Source of the DNA: Rhizobium binae
Lineage (GTDB): Bacteria > Pseudomonadota > Alphaproteobacteria > Rhizobiales > Rhizobiaceae
Assembly: GCF_017357225.1 (NCBI RefSeq)
Contig: NZ_CP071609.1
Span: forward strand, 62,001-126,000
Length of the DNA: 64,000 nt
Direction: 5' to 3'
Shown here piece after piece: positions 43,918 to 52,894 of the stretch. Under the pieces are notes generated by a model. That model saw only the letters and a program-made list of their open reading frames with translations, searched no databases and was not told where the DNA came from. Numbering within the stretch: position 1 is the stretch's first letter; the number at the start of each line of letters is the position of its first letter. A program made the translations under genes and the position numbers.

Positions 43918-45188
43918 TTAACACCATATAGTCGATGCAGCTCACCAAGTTCGTTTAACCCTCGATATAGCATGCCGCGGACACCGTTACGATCACCAAT
44001 ATCCGGAGGCGACAAGGTGTCGCCAAGCCACCGATCGAGGCCGTCAGCTTTCACCGAAGCCAACGCTATGGCAACGGAACGAACATCATCGAACGACGCG
44101 TGGTCTTCATCATCCTTTCCCAAAGGCTCGTAGACGTAGTCCGTCGTATCGCGCTTCGTGTCCCATGCGACGAATGCTGCCCGTCTCACTTGACAGGGAA
44201 CGCAGCGACCGCAGTGCCGGTAATTGAACCGCTGAAAGCGCCCACAGCTGGTCGAATGCGCGGCCTCGGTCTGAAGGAAAATCTGGTCCTTGCATTCGAT
44301 AAGCATTTCGCCCTTCGTTTTTTGGGCATAGGGATTTTCGATCTTCACGTTGAGGCTTGCGGCATCGAGGATCTTCTGGAACCGCGTTAGGAAGACAGGG
44401 TGCGCCGTGCGTGTGCTCAGGCTTCCAAGCCGGGAACCGGTGAGCGGCGGATTGATCGCAATGAACCCATTTTCGCAAACGTAGAGCGGAGCTGTGTTGC
44501 CTTTTGCGTATTTCTCCAGCGATGTAGCTACCACCACGCCAAAGGTCAAAAAGATCAGAGAGCGCGCTCGCTGTGACGTTTCCTGCGCGGTGGGGGAAGT
44601 CGCAACGTGATTGAGCTGCAGGTGCTTCGTCAGACCAATTTCCTGTGCGAAATCCCGTTGCTTCAGACCGTCCCCTCGAACGTTCTGGCTGACTGCCACC
44701 GGCTTCAATCCATCACGAGTCAGATCGATAGCGCCAACGAGACTGTCCAGTCCGCCGGATAACAAGACGACGCAGTCTTCTTTCAGTACCGAAATCTTCC
44801 TTGGCGGAGCGGGTAAAACGCCGCCGTCATGAAACCGAAGCTTCCAGCGGTCCGTTGTCAGGAACGCGAGCGCCTGCCGAAATTCGTCGGACATCGTATT
44901 CCAGAAAGCTGGGTCGGAAACGGCGACGTCGAGTTCAATCTCTCTAGTCCAGCCATCGGCGCTGTCATCTCGCAGTACCGAAAGGTCGGCGGTGATGATT
45001 GAAAGTGCGATCGAAAGCAGATCCCATGCCCGTCGATGGGGGTTCAGTCCCTTTCGCCGAAGCTCTGCCTTGACGGCTTCACCCGCACTTGCCTCCGAGG
45101 GGATGCGTGGCTGACCATACAGGACAACACGCAGATCGCCTTCTTCCAATGGAAGCTCGAACGATCCAGGTCCACAAACGAGCCTCAT
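43914..45188 (-). CDS. qatC: QatC: QueC-like PP-loop ATPase of the Qat defence system
   Basis: 424 residues. The PP-loop VVLLSGGLDSLVGAIDL (SGGLDS 144-149) resembles the 7-cyano-7-deazaguanine synthase QueC. Zinc-binding cysteines occur in SCGRFQRFNYRHCGRCVPCQVRRAAF, as in QueC. The N-terminal 130 residues are not part of QueC and are typical of the longer QatC form. It overlaps qatB upstream and qatD downstream by four bases each, so the three subunits are translationally coupled. The family link suggests a modification chemistry on nucleobases or proteins. Confidence 0.92.
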   Translation of the reverse strand: MRLVCGPGSFELPLEEGDLRVVLYGQPRIPSEASAGEAVKAELRRKGLNPHRRAWDLLSIALSIITADLSVLRDDSADGWTREIELDVAVSDPAFWNTMSDEFRQALAFLTTDRWKLRFHDGGVLPAPPRKISVLKEDCVVLLSGGLDSLVGAIDLTRDGLKPVAVSQNVRGDGLKQRDFAQEIGLTKHLQLNHVATSPTAQETSQRARSLIFLTFGVVVATSLEKYAKGNTAPLYVCENGFIAINPPLTGSRLGSLSTRTAHPVFLTRFQKILDAASLNVKIENPYAQKTKGEMLIECKDQIFLQTEAAHSTSCGRFQRFNYRHCGRCVPCQVRRAAFVAWDTKRDTTDYVYEPLGKDDEDHASFDDVRSVAIALASVKADGLDRWLGDTLSPPDIGDRNGVRGMLYRGLNELGELHRLYGVK

Positions 45189-46072
45189 TCTGCGTATCCC
45201 TCGAAAACCTGAAAGGTATCCCGTAGTGCATCTCTAACCACCGCGGCGATACGGTTCGAGTTTACGCTCTTGCCCGCCGCTCTGAGTTTGCGAAAGGAAG
45301 CAGCTACGGTCTGTTTGATGTAGTCACGCACCTGTTTTAGGCGACTAAGAGCCATTGTGGCGGTGGGCGCTTTCTCGATGATTGTTTTTCCGACATCGAG
45401 TTCGAACCGACGAGCAACATCCATTGCGGTGAAACGCTCGATGGCGAATTCACGCTGTTCCGGTGTCAGGGCAGCCAAATCGGCATCAGGGTACTTCACC
45501 AAGAGATCCGAAAGCGAGTCCTTGATGGCGGTTCGTTCGGCCTCGGCGTCCTGAGTGCCATCGACGGGTCGAACCGCTTCGACGACAGCATCCATCACCT
45601 CGTTCGCGGTGCGGCCCGCAAGAAGCGCCGGATCCAGCGCACTGCCTGCGGGGTGTTGCCCCATAGTTTCGAGGATACCGCCGAGTGCACTGGCGGTGGC
45701 AACGGTTCCACCAAATCTGCTGGTCGTCGTCCTCGATCCGCCGTAGCCGTTACGCACGTAGTTACCCAAGCTGCGGCGCATATCACTTAAGTTTCCGGCC
45801 TTCGCAAATTCTCCAAGGCTTCGGCGGGTACCAGCGAACCGGTGACCGGGCGCGAGAGGGGCCGCTGGTGGCGGCACGTTAGGCGCAACGGGTTCGTTGG
45901 GAGCGGCATCTACCGGCTCCTGCTCTGGCGGATTTAGATCTGGAGCGGGGTCTAGCGGCGCGTCCGGTGGTTGGTCACCCGAAGGCGGATCTTCCGCCGG
46001 TGGCGCGGGGGTCCACGCGGGCACCATGGGGACGCCTCCCTTGGGTCCGTTACTCGATTGAGATGTCCCCAT
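45185..46072 (-). CDS. qatB: QatB: uncharacterised subunit of the Qat defence system
   Basis: 295 residues. A proline-rich, acidic low-complexity N-terminus (about 15-80, APPAEDPPSGDQPPDAPLD) leads to a Gly/Arg region (RSLGEFAKAGNLSDMRRSLGNYVRNGYGGSRTTTSRFGGT) and a helical C-terminal half. This architecture, with a conserved GYGGS stretch, is what I associate with QatB. Start and stop are joined to qatA by a one-base overlap (TAATG) and to qatC by four bases. No enzymatic motif is visible. Confidence 0.85.
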   Translation of the reverse strand: MGTSQSSNGPKGGVPMVPAWTPAPPAEDPPSGDQPPDAPLDPAPDLNPPEQEPVDAAPNEPVAPNVPPPAAPLAPGHRFAGTRRSLGEFAKAGNLSDMRRSLGNYVRNGYGGSRTTTSRFGGTVATASALGGILETMGQHPAGSALDPALLAGRTANEVMDAVVEAVRPVDGTQDAEAERTAIKDSLSDLLVKYPDADLAALTPEQREFAIERFTAMDVARRFELDVGKTIIEKAPTATMALSRLKQVRDYIKQTVAASFRKLRAAGKSVNSNRIAAVVRDALRDTFQVFEGYAE

Positions 46073-47922
46073 TATTGTTCGGCCTTCTCAATCGCTCTTT
46101 TGACCACCAGCGGCACACCCGTGCGCTTCCATTTCTCGAAAACGCCGTCCGCCCAAGGCTGGTCTCCGATTTTCGGAACGATCCCCGGGGTAATCTGCGC
46201 CGGTGGACGATCGTTCAAAAATGCCGCCAATCGTAGTCCTTGCTGAGGATCGGCTTTCGCAACCGCTAGGCAGGCTTCCAGGATAGCTGGAACTCCCCAT
46301 TCTTGTTCTTGATGAGCACGGTCCAGGAGACGATCCATAATGATCGAGGTTTCTACGCGCGACACGCGTGCCAATTTGTCGACCAAGGCCGCAGCCATCT
46401 CAGGGTGGGTGAGCATTGCGGTCAATATTTCGGCCGCTTCGGTGGTTAATCTGTCACCGGGCGTTATGAGCGGCGCGTGCTCGCGGCTGACATACAAAGC
46501 GCCCAACAACTTCGCATCGTGTAGCGGCGGAGGCAAAGCCAGCCATTCCCTCGAGAAAGGAGCATCCCAGGGCGCGGCAAGGCTTAGGTCTTTTCCTTCT
46601 GTGGCCGCTTCTTCCCAATCCTTCAGGAATCTGGGTTTGCCGTCATCGTCTTGGCTAACGGCCTTCAATAGTTCGGCGTAAGCCAACGGGCTACCGAGAC
46701 GTTCGAACAGGAGAAGCTTGGCGAGGACCGCCTCATCCACGCCGACGCCCTGAGCATTGGAGATCGCCATGCGGATAGAAAGTGCATTCAGGAAACGCTT
46801 GATCAGTCGGGGATTACCGACGATGCCCGAGGCAGTCGTCATGATAGGCGCAAGCCTTTCAGCCGTATCAAAACGTCCGATAAGATCTGCCGGTATGTTC
46901 TCGTGGAGTCCCGTTACATATGCCTTATCGACGCGCGCGCCCTGCCACGTCTTTCGCAACTGATCGATTATTCCAACCCGCAGCTTTTCCTTTACGTCGT
47001 CCTTCAAGTCGCTGTTTTCGATGTAGAGCAACATCATGTACGCGCGGACTTCCTGCGTTCCCAAGGGAGGAACGCGGATAGGCACCTGGATCAATTTGTC
47101 GAAGTAGCTCGTTACAAGTAGATCGTCGGGAACGCCTTCGAAATGCTTGCGGACGGCGTGTTTGATCATGTCGTTGTCGGCCGCGATGACGAATGCCGTA
47201 TTTTTCAGAAACAGGAACAGCCGTATGGCCTCAAGGGTCGAGATCGTCGTCTCGGGGAGGCAACGGTCAAGGTCGTCGATCAACACGACAAGAGTTACCC
47301 CAAGCTCCTCAAGGGTCTCCTCGAAATTATCCCTGAGGGCTTGGATTTCCTTAGGAGGTGAGGTTTCCTCTGTCGGATTGAGAAGCCCGGAGGCAGCACT
47401 TGCCACCTCACCCGCTTTCGATTTGGCGTCTTCGATTAGTTTTTGGTCGACGGAACCACCTAGAAACCGCTGCCCCAGCCCCCACACTTCGCCGATGAGC
47501 CCAGTTGGAGGCAGTCCCATCGACACCGCTATCGCCGAGCCGGCAGCGAGCTTCATTGCACGCAGCCAGTTCACGCGTTTGATGAGCGCCTTGGCCTTGT
47601 CTACTCCTCTTTCGCGCGCTCTTGCTTCCTGCTCTAGCTTCGTCGCGATGACGTCCATCAATGCGGCGCGAGCGTCGTCATAACCTTGGTAAAGCCAAGC
47701 ATTGAATTCGACGAAGACGAAGTCCTTCTCGCCTTCTTTCCTCTCTCGGTTAGCGAGGGATGCTTGGGTCAGTTTTATCATGGAGGATTTTCCAATGCCC
47801 CATGATCCCGAGACACCGATTGAAATTGGGCGCCCCCGCGCCTGGACGATGATTTCCGCTACGGTGTCGGCCACTCCCGAAAAATTAAGGAAGTCTCTTT
47901 CAGTCTCATTATCTGCCCACAT
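46072..47922 (-). CDS. qatA: QatA: KAP-family P-loop NTPase of the Qat defence system
   Basis: 616 residues with GGGAGG ahead of the ATG at 47922. Walker A is GVSGSWGIGKSSMIKL (GSWGIGKSS, 39-47) and Walker B VTLVVLIDDLDRCLPETT, both in the KAP-NTPase style. The hydrophobic insertion typical of KAP proteins is reduced to AMKLAAGSAIAVSMGLPPTGLIGEVWGLG (about 140-170), a possible membrane-associating hairpin. The gene heads the qatABCD operon and is transcribed away from gajA across 151 bases. Confidence 0.92.
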   Translation of the reverse strand: MWADNETERDFLNFSGVADTVAEIIVQARGRPISIGVSGSWGIGKSSMIKLTQASLANRERKEGEKDFVFVEFNAWLYQGYDDARAALMDVIATKLEQEARARERGVDKAKALIKRVNWLRAMKLAAGSAIAVSMGLPPTGLIGEVWGLGQRFLGGSVDQKLIEDAKSKAGEVASAASGLLNPTEETSPPKEIQALRDNFEETLEELGVTLVVLIDDLDRCLPETTISTLEAIRLFLFLKNTAFVIAADNDMIKHAVRKHFEGVPDDLLVTSYFDKLIQVPIRVPPLGTQEVRAYMMLLYIENSDLKDDVKEKLRVGIIDQLRKTWQGARVDKAYVTGLHENIPADLIGRFDTAERLAPIMTTASGIVGNPRLIKRFLNALSIRMAISNAQGVGVDEAVLAKLLLFERLGSPLAYAELLKAVSQDDDGKPRFLKDWEEAATEGKDLSLAAPWDAPFSREWLALPPPLHDAKLLGALYVSREHAPLITPGDRLTTEAAEILTAMLTHPEMAAALVDKLARVSRVETSIIMDRLLDRAHQEQEWGVPAILEACLAVAKADPQQGLRLAAFLNDRPPAQITPGIVPKIGDQPWADGVFEKWKRTGVPLVVKRAIEKAEQ

Positions 47923-48073
47923 TCAAGGCCTCCCACGTCGCGCCTATCGATAGTAAAACCATCGCACCGAAACGTTGCGCCGATGATTCGCGTTACCCTA
48001 AATTTGCAACGTATTGTTCGCGCCAAAGCTGTGTCAATTTGGAATTCTTGCGTCGCTGGAAATAGGGAAGTCG

Positions 48074-49705
48074 ATGTATATCGAGAAAGTCAAAATCAAG
48101 AACTTCAAATGTTTCGAAAGCTGGTTCGAGGTCGATTTCAATCAGGGCGTCAATATCATTGTTGGTAACAACGAAGCCGGAAAGTCCACACTGCTTGAAG
48201 CTATCCATCTATGCCTGACGGGCATGCTGAATGGGAAATACCTGCGCACCGAACTATCTCCCTATCTTTTCAACCGGAAGGTCGAGCGGGCGTATCTTGA
48301 CAGCATCGCCGCGAAAAAACCTATCGATCCGCCGGAGATCCAGATCGAGCTGTTTTTCGGCGGGGATAGCGATGCGTTGGAAGATCTTCGCGGAAACGGG
48401 AATTCCGAGGAAAGCGACAAGGCTCGCGGCCTTCTCTTCTCGATCGAGTTTGACAAGAAATATGACGGTGCCTATGCCGAGCTGCTAAAAAGCGGGGAGA
48501 TCAACTCGTTACCCTTGGAATTCTATCAGGTGCAATGGTCGGAATTCTCCCGCCAACCGGCCATGGCCCGCACCGTTCCTATAAAGTCGGCCCTCATCGA
48601 TTCTACGAGCACACGTGTGCAGAGCGGTTCGGATATGTACATCTCCCGCATCGTCAAGGAGTTTCTAGACGACAAGGAACGTGTTGCGATATCCCAGGCC
48701 CATCGCAAGCTGAAAGACGCCTTTAAGGCAGATGGCAATGTCGGCGCCATCAATGAAAAGTTGGCGGAAGCGGCGAAGATTAGCCGAAAAAAGGTCAGCA
48801 TTTCGGTCGATATGTCCTCCCACAATGCCTGGGAAAACAGCCTTATGACGTATATTGAGGATGTGCCTTTCCACTATATCGGCAAGGGCGAGCAGTGCAT
48901 CGTCAAGACGCGTCTCGCGCTGAGCAGCAAGAAGAATCGCGAAGCGACCGTACTGCTGATCGAGGAGCCGGAAAACCACCTGTCGCACTCGAAGCTCAAC
49001 CAGCTCATCAGCGATATCAGCACCGACAAGAGCGGCAAACAAGTCATCATGACCACGCATAGTAGCTTCGTCGCGAACAAGCTCGGACTGGACCATCTGA
49101 TACTGTTGCGGGAAGCGAAGGTCACTCGGATCAAGGATCTGGACGCGAGCGACTTCTTCCATAAGTTGCCTGGTTACGACACCCTGCGTCTTGTGCTGTC
49201 GCAGAAGTCGATCCTTGTGGAGGGCGATGCGGATGAACTGGTCGTCCAACGGGCCTACATGGATGCCAACGGGGGAAAACTGCCGATCGACGACGAGATT
49301 GATGTCATTTCGGTCGGGCTTTCGTTCCTGCGTTTTCTTGAGCTGGCGGTGGCGCTGAAGATCCCCGTCGTGGTAGCGACCGACAATGACGGGGATGTTG
49401 CTGCCCTAAAAGAGAAGTACGCCAAATACCAGGACATCGATCATATCAGAATCTGCTACGACCCTGAGGTGGACAAGGGCGATCTCGTCCTTGGCAAGAA
49501 GTCCTTTAACTACAACACTCTTGAGCCGAAACTGGTCAAAGCGAATAACGTTGAGACTTTCAACAAGCTATTCGGCAAAGTCCGTGGTCTTGATGACCTT
49601 CATCGTTACATGAAGAATAACAAGACCGAGTGTGCGCTAGCAATTTTCTCGGCAAAAACGAAAATCAATTATCCGAAATATATCCTGGATGCGATCGCCA
49701 AATGA
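48074..49705 (+). CDS. gajA: GajA: OLD-family ATPase-TOPRIM nuclease of the Gabija defence system
   Basis: 543 residues from the ATG at 48074 (MYIEKVKIKNFKCFESWFEVDF), preceded by AGGGAAG. The ABC-type ATPase half has Walker A GNNEAGKST (31-39) and Walker B VLLIEEPENHLSHSKL. The TOPRIM half begins KSILVEGDADELVVQRAY, with the invariant glutamate, and continues VVVATDNDGDVAAL with the DxD-type acidic cluster. GajA is a sequence-specific nicking endonuclease sensing nucleotide depletion during infection. Its stop overlaps the gajB start (AAATGATGG). Confidence 0.92.
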   Translation: MYIEKVKIKNFKCFESWFEVDFNQGVNIIVGNNEAGKSTLLEAIHLCLTGMLNGKYLRTELSPYLFNRKVERAYLDSIAAKKPIDPPEIQIELFFGGDSDALEDLRGNGNSEESDKARGLLFSIEFDKKYDGAYAELLKSGEINSLPLEFYQVQWSEFSRQPAMARTVPIKSALIDSTSTRVQSGSDMYISRIVKEFLDDKERVAISQAHRKLKDAFKADGNVGAINEKLAEAAKISRKKVSISVDMSSHNAWENSLMTYIEDVPFHYIGKGEQCIVKTRLALSSKKNREATVLLIEEPENHLSHSKLNQLISDISTDKSGKQVIMTTHSSFVANKLGLDHLILLREAKVTRIKDLDASDFFHKLPGYDTLRLVLSQKSILVEGDADELVVQRAYMDANGGKLPIDDEIDVISVGLSFLRFLELAVALKIPVVVATDNDGDVAALKEKYAKYQDIDHIRICYDPEVDKGDLVLGKKSFNYNTLEPKLVKANNVETFNKLFGKVRGLDDLHRYMKNNKTECALAIFSAKTKINYPKYILDAIAK

Positions 49706-50841
49706 TGGGCCCGAATAAGCTCGTTATTGCTGCAGCAGGCTCGGGGAAGACCACCTACCTCGTCAGGCAGGCGCTTACGATTGAACAGGAGCGGGTCCTG
49801 ATCACCACCTATACGGAATCGAACGAAGAAGAGATCCGGCGCAAATTTTTCGAAATCCATGGCTCAGTTCCGGGCAACGTGCATATCCAGACCTGGTTTA
49901 GCCTGCTAATCGAGCACGGCATCAAGCCCTTTCAAGGCAAGCTGTTCGATTGGGAAGTTGCCGGCATGCTTCTGGTTTCGCAGAGATCCGGTTTTCGCGG
50001 TCGTGACCGGCAAGACCGCCCCGTGTATTGGGGTGAAGAAGATTTCCGGCGCTGCTACTTCGACCGTCGAAATCGCGTCTATTCGGACAAATTGGCGAGG
50101 CTGGTGATGCGATGCAACGAGGCAGCAGACGGCGCCGTCATCGAGCGGCTTTCCCGTATTTATCCGTTTATTTTCGTGGATGAAGTCCAGGATCTTGCAG
50201 GCTACGACCTCAACATTTTGACCGCTCTCTTCAAGAGCCCTTCTAACGTCGTCATGGTAGGTGATCCCCGGCAGGTCACCTACGTCACTCATCTGGAGGC
50301 TCGTCTTAAAAAGTATAGGGATGGGGGGATTGCCGACTTCATTCGGGCGGAACTTCCCCGAAAAGTCACGTGCGATATTGATGTGACCAGCCTCATGGCA
50401 TCGCATCGCAATAGCACCGCGATCTGCGAACTATCGTCGAAGCTCTATCCAAAATTGACGGCAGCGACTGCATGTAAATGCGCCGACTGTAGGCAGCCGG
50501 TCCCTGATGATGCGGGTCTCTACATCGTCCGACGTAACGATCTGCCACGCTATCTCAAGACCGGACGACCGGTACAGCTGCGATGGAGTTCCGCCGTTAA
50601 GGTTGCATCTGCAGCACTGCCGTCGCTTACGTTCGGACGCTCCAAGGGGCTCGGTTTTGACCGCGTCATTATCTATCCGACGAAAGAAATGATGGACTGG
50701 CTGAAGGGCGCCCAATCGGCGTTGAAAGCCGAAACCCGTGCAAAACTCTATGTTGGCCTAACCCGCGCAAGGCATACGGTAGCGGTGGTCCATGACCTTG
50801 CCGATGGTGAAGTCGTTCCAGGATTCACATTGTTCCAGTAG
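49702..50841 (+). CDS. gajB: GajB: UvrD-like helicase of the Gabija defence system
   Basis: 379 residues from the ATG at 49702 (49705 is also possible), shorter than the roughly 490 of the best-known GajB. Motif I IAAAGSGKTTYL, motif II FIFVDEVQDLAGYD, motif III VVMVGDPRQVTY, motif IV-like SHRNSTAICELSSKLYP, and motif VI YVGLTRARHTVAV are all visible, so the reduced length reflects smaller accessory subdomains. Cysteines in CKCADCRQPV may bind a metal. Coupled to gajA by overlapping stop/start. Confidence 0.92.
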   Translation: MMGPNKLVIAAAGSGKTTYLVRQALTIEQERVLITTYTESNEEEIRRKFFEIHGSVPGNVHIQTWFSLLIEHGIKPFQGKLFDWEVAGMLLVSQRSGFRGRDRQDRPVYWGEEDFRRCYFDRRNRVYSDKLARLVMRCNEAADGAVIERLSRIYPFIFVDEVQDLAGYDLNILTALFKSPSNVVMVGDPRQVTYVTHLEARLKKYRDGGIADFIRAELPRKVTCDIDVTSLMASHRNSTAICELSSKLYPKLTAATACKCADCRQPVPDDAGLYIVRRNDLPRYLKTGRPVQLRWSSAVKVASAALPSLTFGRSKGLGFDRVIIYPTKEMMDWLKGAQSALKAETRAKLYVGLTRARHTVAVVHDLADGEVVPGFTLFQ

Positions 50842-50897
50842 CGAAAATTTCCGAAAATGCACCCTTCATAGATCTATTATTTCATCCTTGGCGGTGG

Positions 50898-50925
50898 GGC
50901 ATCATCTTCCGATGATGCCATTTTT
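50898..50925 (+). terminator. Rho-independent terminator of gajAB
   Basis: Perfect nine-base arms GGCATCATC and GATGATGCC around TTCC, followed directly by ATTTTT. It lies 57 bases after the gajB stop and ends at the hipA stop of the converging hipBA operon, insulating the two transcripts. Confidence 0.85.
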
Positions 50926-52161
50926 CTACGTGGCTTCGTTGAATTCCCGATACAGCTCGATTGTGGGCAGATGTGCATCGATAGTCTCGCGCACCTTCGC
51001 GGCCATCGGCAGGTTGTTTTTCTCGTTTTTCCACACATCCATAAACCGTTCGACCGTCTCGCGTGCTGTGTCGAGGACCAGCTTTTCGGACAGCGCCGAC
51101 TTGGCTGCCAGATGTGCAAGCTCATCCTTGGATAGCTCCGCCATTCTTTTCGTGCGTGAAAAGTTAAGCGCCGCCGTATCCTCTCCCTCGATATAGGGGA
51201 TGGTCGATAGCAAATCGTAAGCCGGCGAGAGCGCAGGAGTGCGGCGATCGGGGTAGATCAGAGACCAATTTTTCAGATGCATGTCACCATTGCCGATCAG
51301 TGTGCTGAAGACCAACCGGCGGATGAACTCCGCCACGTCGGCCGTGCTCGTCTCGATGCCGAGGACGCGGGCGATCATCCGGTAATTGCCCTTGCTGTAC
51401 TTGTCATCCGGCTTCACGCCGAACACTTGCGCAAAATCCTCGATGTGTACCGGGCCCTCCGGTGTACGGTCGAAACGTCTAATAGCGAGCGCTTGCCCAT
51501 GCAGTTCGCCCACGCCCTGTGGCAAGCCGCTAACTGCATCCAGCTCGACCAACTGGATCTCCGGCACGTCCATGCCCATCATGCCGGCGATGGTCATCAT
51601 TGAGAATTCGTTTTCTGGCACGCCGCTATACTGCTGGGAGGGCAGCTTTACGATCCATGATCCACCTGTACCCTCGGCCGGAATAGTCAGGCCACCTCCC
51701 TTCGTGGTGTTCTTGAAGGCCGAGAATTTCAGCTGCACCCCGGCCAGCGAAAAGCGCAACGCATTCGGTCGCGCTTCGACAGAAGCCTGCTCATCATCAG
51801 GCGGCAGGTCATCGCCGTCGGAGGGGTGTACCGTTACCGCACCAGGCAGGTCGCGGCCGAGCATCCAGAGCAGGAAAAACTCCCGCGTCTGTTTTACGCC
51901 GGCGCGCTCGGCGAGGTATTTGCGCAACGGGCCTTCCGGCAACAGGTTCGAAAAGAACGGCGGGACCACCATGTTATACGGACGGAACTTCGTAACCAGT
52001 GCGCCGAACGGGTCCTTGAATGACAGGCTGAGTGTGGGCCGCTTCTCGTCTTCGATATAGGCCTCGTTGAATGCGAAGATCGAGCGGCCATCCTGCAGGT
52101 TCGTCAGGGTGGCGACTGGTTCGCCGTTTAGCTTGACATCTAGCACCGTGACTTTAGGCAT
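50926..52161 (-). CDS. hipA: HipA: serine/threonine kinase toxin of a type II TA pair
   Basis: 411 residues from the ATG at 52161, inside the end of hipB (eight-base overlap ATGCCTAA). The N-terminal couple_hipA domain (VLDVKLNGEPVATLTNLQDGRSIFAFNEAYI) precedes the kinase core: RFSLAGVQLKFSA, with the conserved S-L-A-G-x-Q-x-K, the catalytic loop FSTLIGNGDMHLKNWSLIYPD, and SPAYDLLSTIPY with the metal-binding Asp. HipA kinases phosphorylate glutamyl-tRNA synthetase or similar targets to arrest growth. Its placement next to qat and gaj fits a defence island. Confidence 0.92.
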   Translation of the reverse strand: MPKVTVLDVKLNGEPVATLTNLQDGRSIFAFNEAYIEDEKRPTLSLSFKDPFGALVTKFRPYNMVVPPFFSNLLPEGPLRKYLAERAGVKQTREFFLLWMLGRDLPGAVTVHPSDGDDLPPDDEQASVEARPNALRFSLAGVQLKFSAFKNTTKGGGLTIPAEGTGGSWIVKLPSQQYSGVPENEFSMMTIAGMMGMDVPEIQLVELDAVSGLPQGVGELHGQALAIRRFDRTPEGPVHIEDFAQVFGVKPDDKYSKGNYRMIARVLGIETSTADVAEFIRRLVFSTLIGNGDMHLKNWSLIYPDRRTPALSPAYDLLSTIPYIEGEDTAALNFSRTKRMAELSKDELAHLAAKSALSEKLVLDTARETVERFMDVWKNEKNNLPMAAKVRETIDAHLPTIELYREFNEAT

Positions 52162-52747
52162 CGTCGTCCTCATCCAGTGCGTAGGCCGAGCGCGGGACCG
52201 CGTCATCGCGGTCGCGATGCACTGCGGCGTTGCGCAGCTGTCTTATCTCGCGCGCGATTGCACCCATTTCTTGCCGTGACATCTTATCGGCCCGGGAAGT
52301 CTCCAGGCGCTCGGCTGCGCGCTTGAGCATGTCCAGCTCGTCAGGGGTCAAAGGCAAATGCCGAAGGAGGGCCAGGCTATCCTTGAATATGTCCGCGTCG
52401 GCCCTTGTTCCAGCCCCATCGCCGAACTGCGCCAACCATCGCTCGAGACGAGCCACAAGTTTGCGCTGGTCGGATGTAAGGACGTCATTTGACGTCGAGC
52501 TGCTATCGAGGATATTGCGGATCGCCGGCATCAGCTTCTTTGGCGCAAGTACGATCTCGAGGTCGAGTGCACGCGCCACATCCACCAGGCTGCCTAGTCC
52601 GGGCTCCATCGTGCCCCGTTCGATCTGGGAAATATGGCTTTGCGTCAGGCCCGAACGTGCGCTCAGCTCACGCTGGCTTACTTTCTGCCCTTCCCTGGCA
52701 GCGCGTAATTGCTGCGTTATATGCTCTGTCTTGTATGCCACGATCAT
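52154..52747 (-). CDS. hipB: HipB-like antitoxin, XRE helix-turn-helix with a long C-terminal extension
   Basis: 197 residues, about twice the length of E. coli HipB. The XRE domain spans roughly 8-66 (ITQQLRAAREGQKVSQRELSARSGLTQSHISQIERGTMEPGLGSLVDVARALDLEIVLAPKKL). The rest is a charged helical region (LTPDELDMLKRAAERLETSRADKMSRQEMGAIAREIRQLRNAAVH) that may contact HipA. It precedes and overlaps hipA and should autorepress from the AT-rich dyads upstream. Confidence 0.9.
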   Translation of the reverse strand: MIVAYKTEHITQQLRAAREGQKVSQRELSARSGLTQSHISQIERGTMEPGLGSLVDVARALDLEIVLAPKKLMPAIRNILDSSSTSNDVLTSDQRKLVARLERWLAQFGDGAGTRADADIFKDSLALLRHLPLTPDELDMLKRAAERLETSRADKMSRQEMGAIAREIRQLRNAAVHRDRDDAVPRSAYALDEDDDA

Positions 52748-52770
52748 TATCCTGCATCACATGATACCGT

Positions 52771-52863
52771 CTATACAAGATAATATATAGAAAACTCCGC
52801 AGAGGAGTGCAACATTGATATACAGAACCGCATCGCTCAGATGGTTTATATATAATCATATAT
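52771..52863 (-). promoter_or_regulatory. AT-rich promoter/operator region of hipBA
   Basis: Within the 147-base gap before hipB there are two AT-rich dyads: CTATA-N10-TATAG at 52771-52790 and ATATATAATCATATAT at 52848-52863. The nearer one overlaps a plausible -10 region on the minus strand. HipB-type repressors bind several short dyads ahead of their operon, so these are the candidate sites. Confidence 0.45.
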
Positions 52864-52894
52864 CGGCGCAACGATGCAGGCTCATAATACGGAT

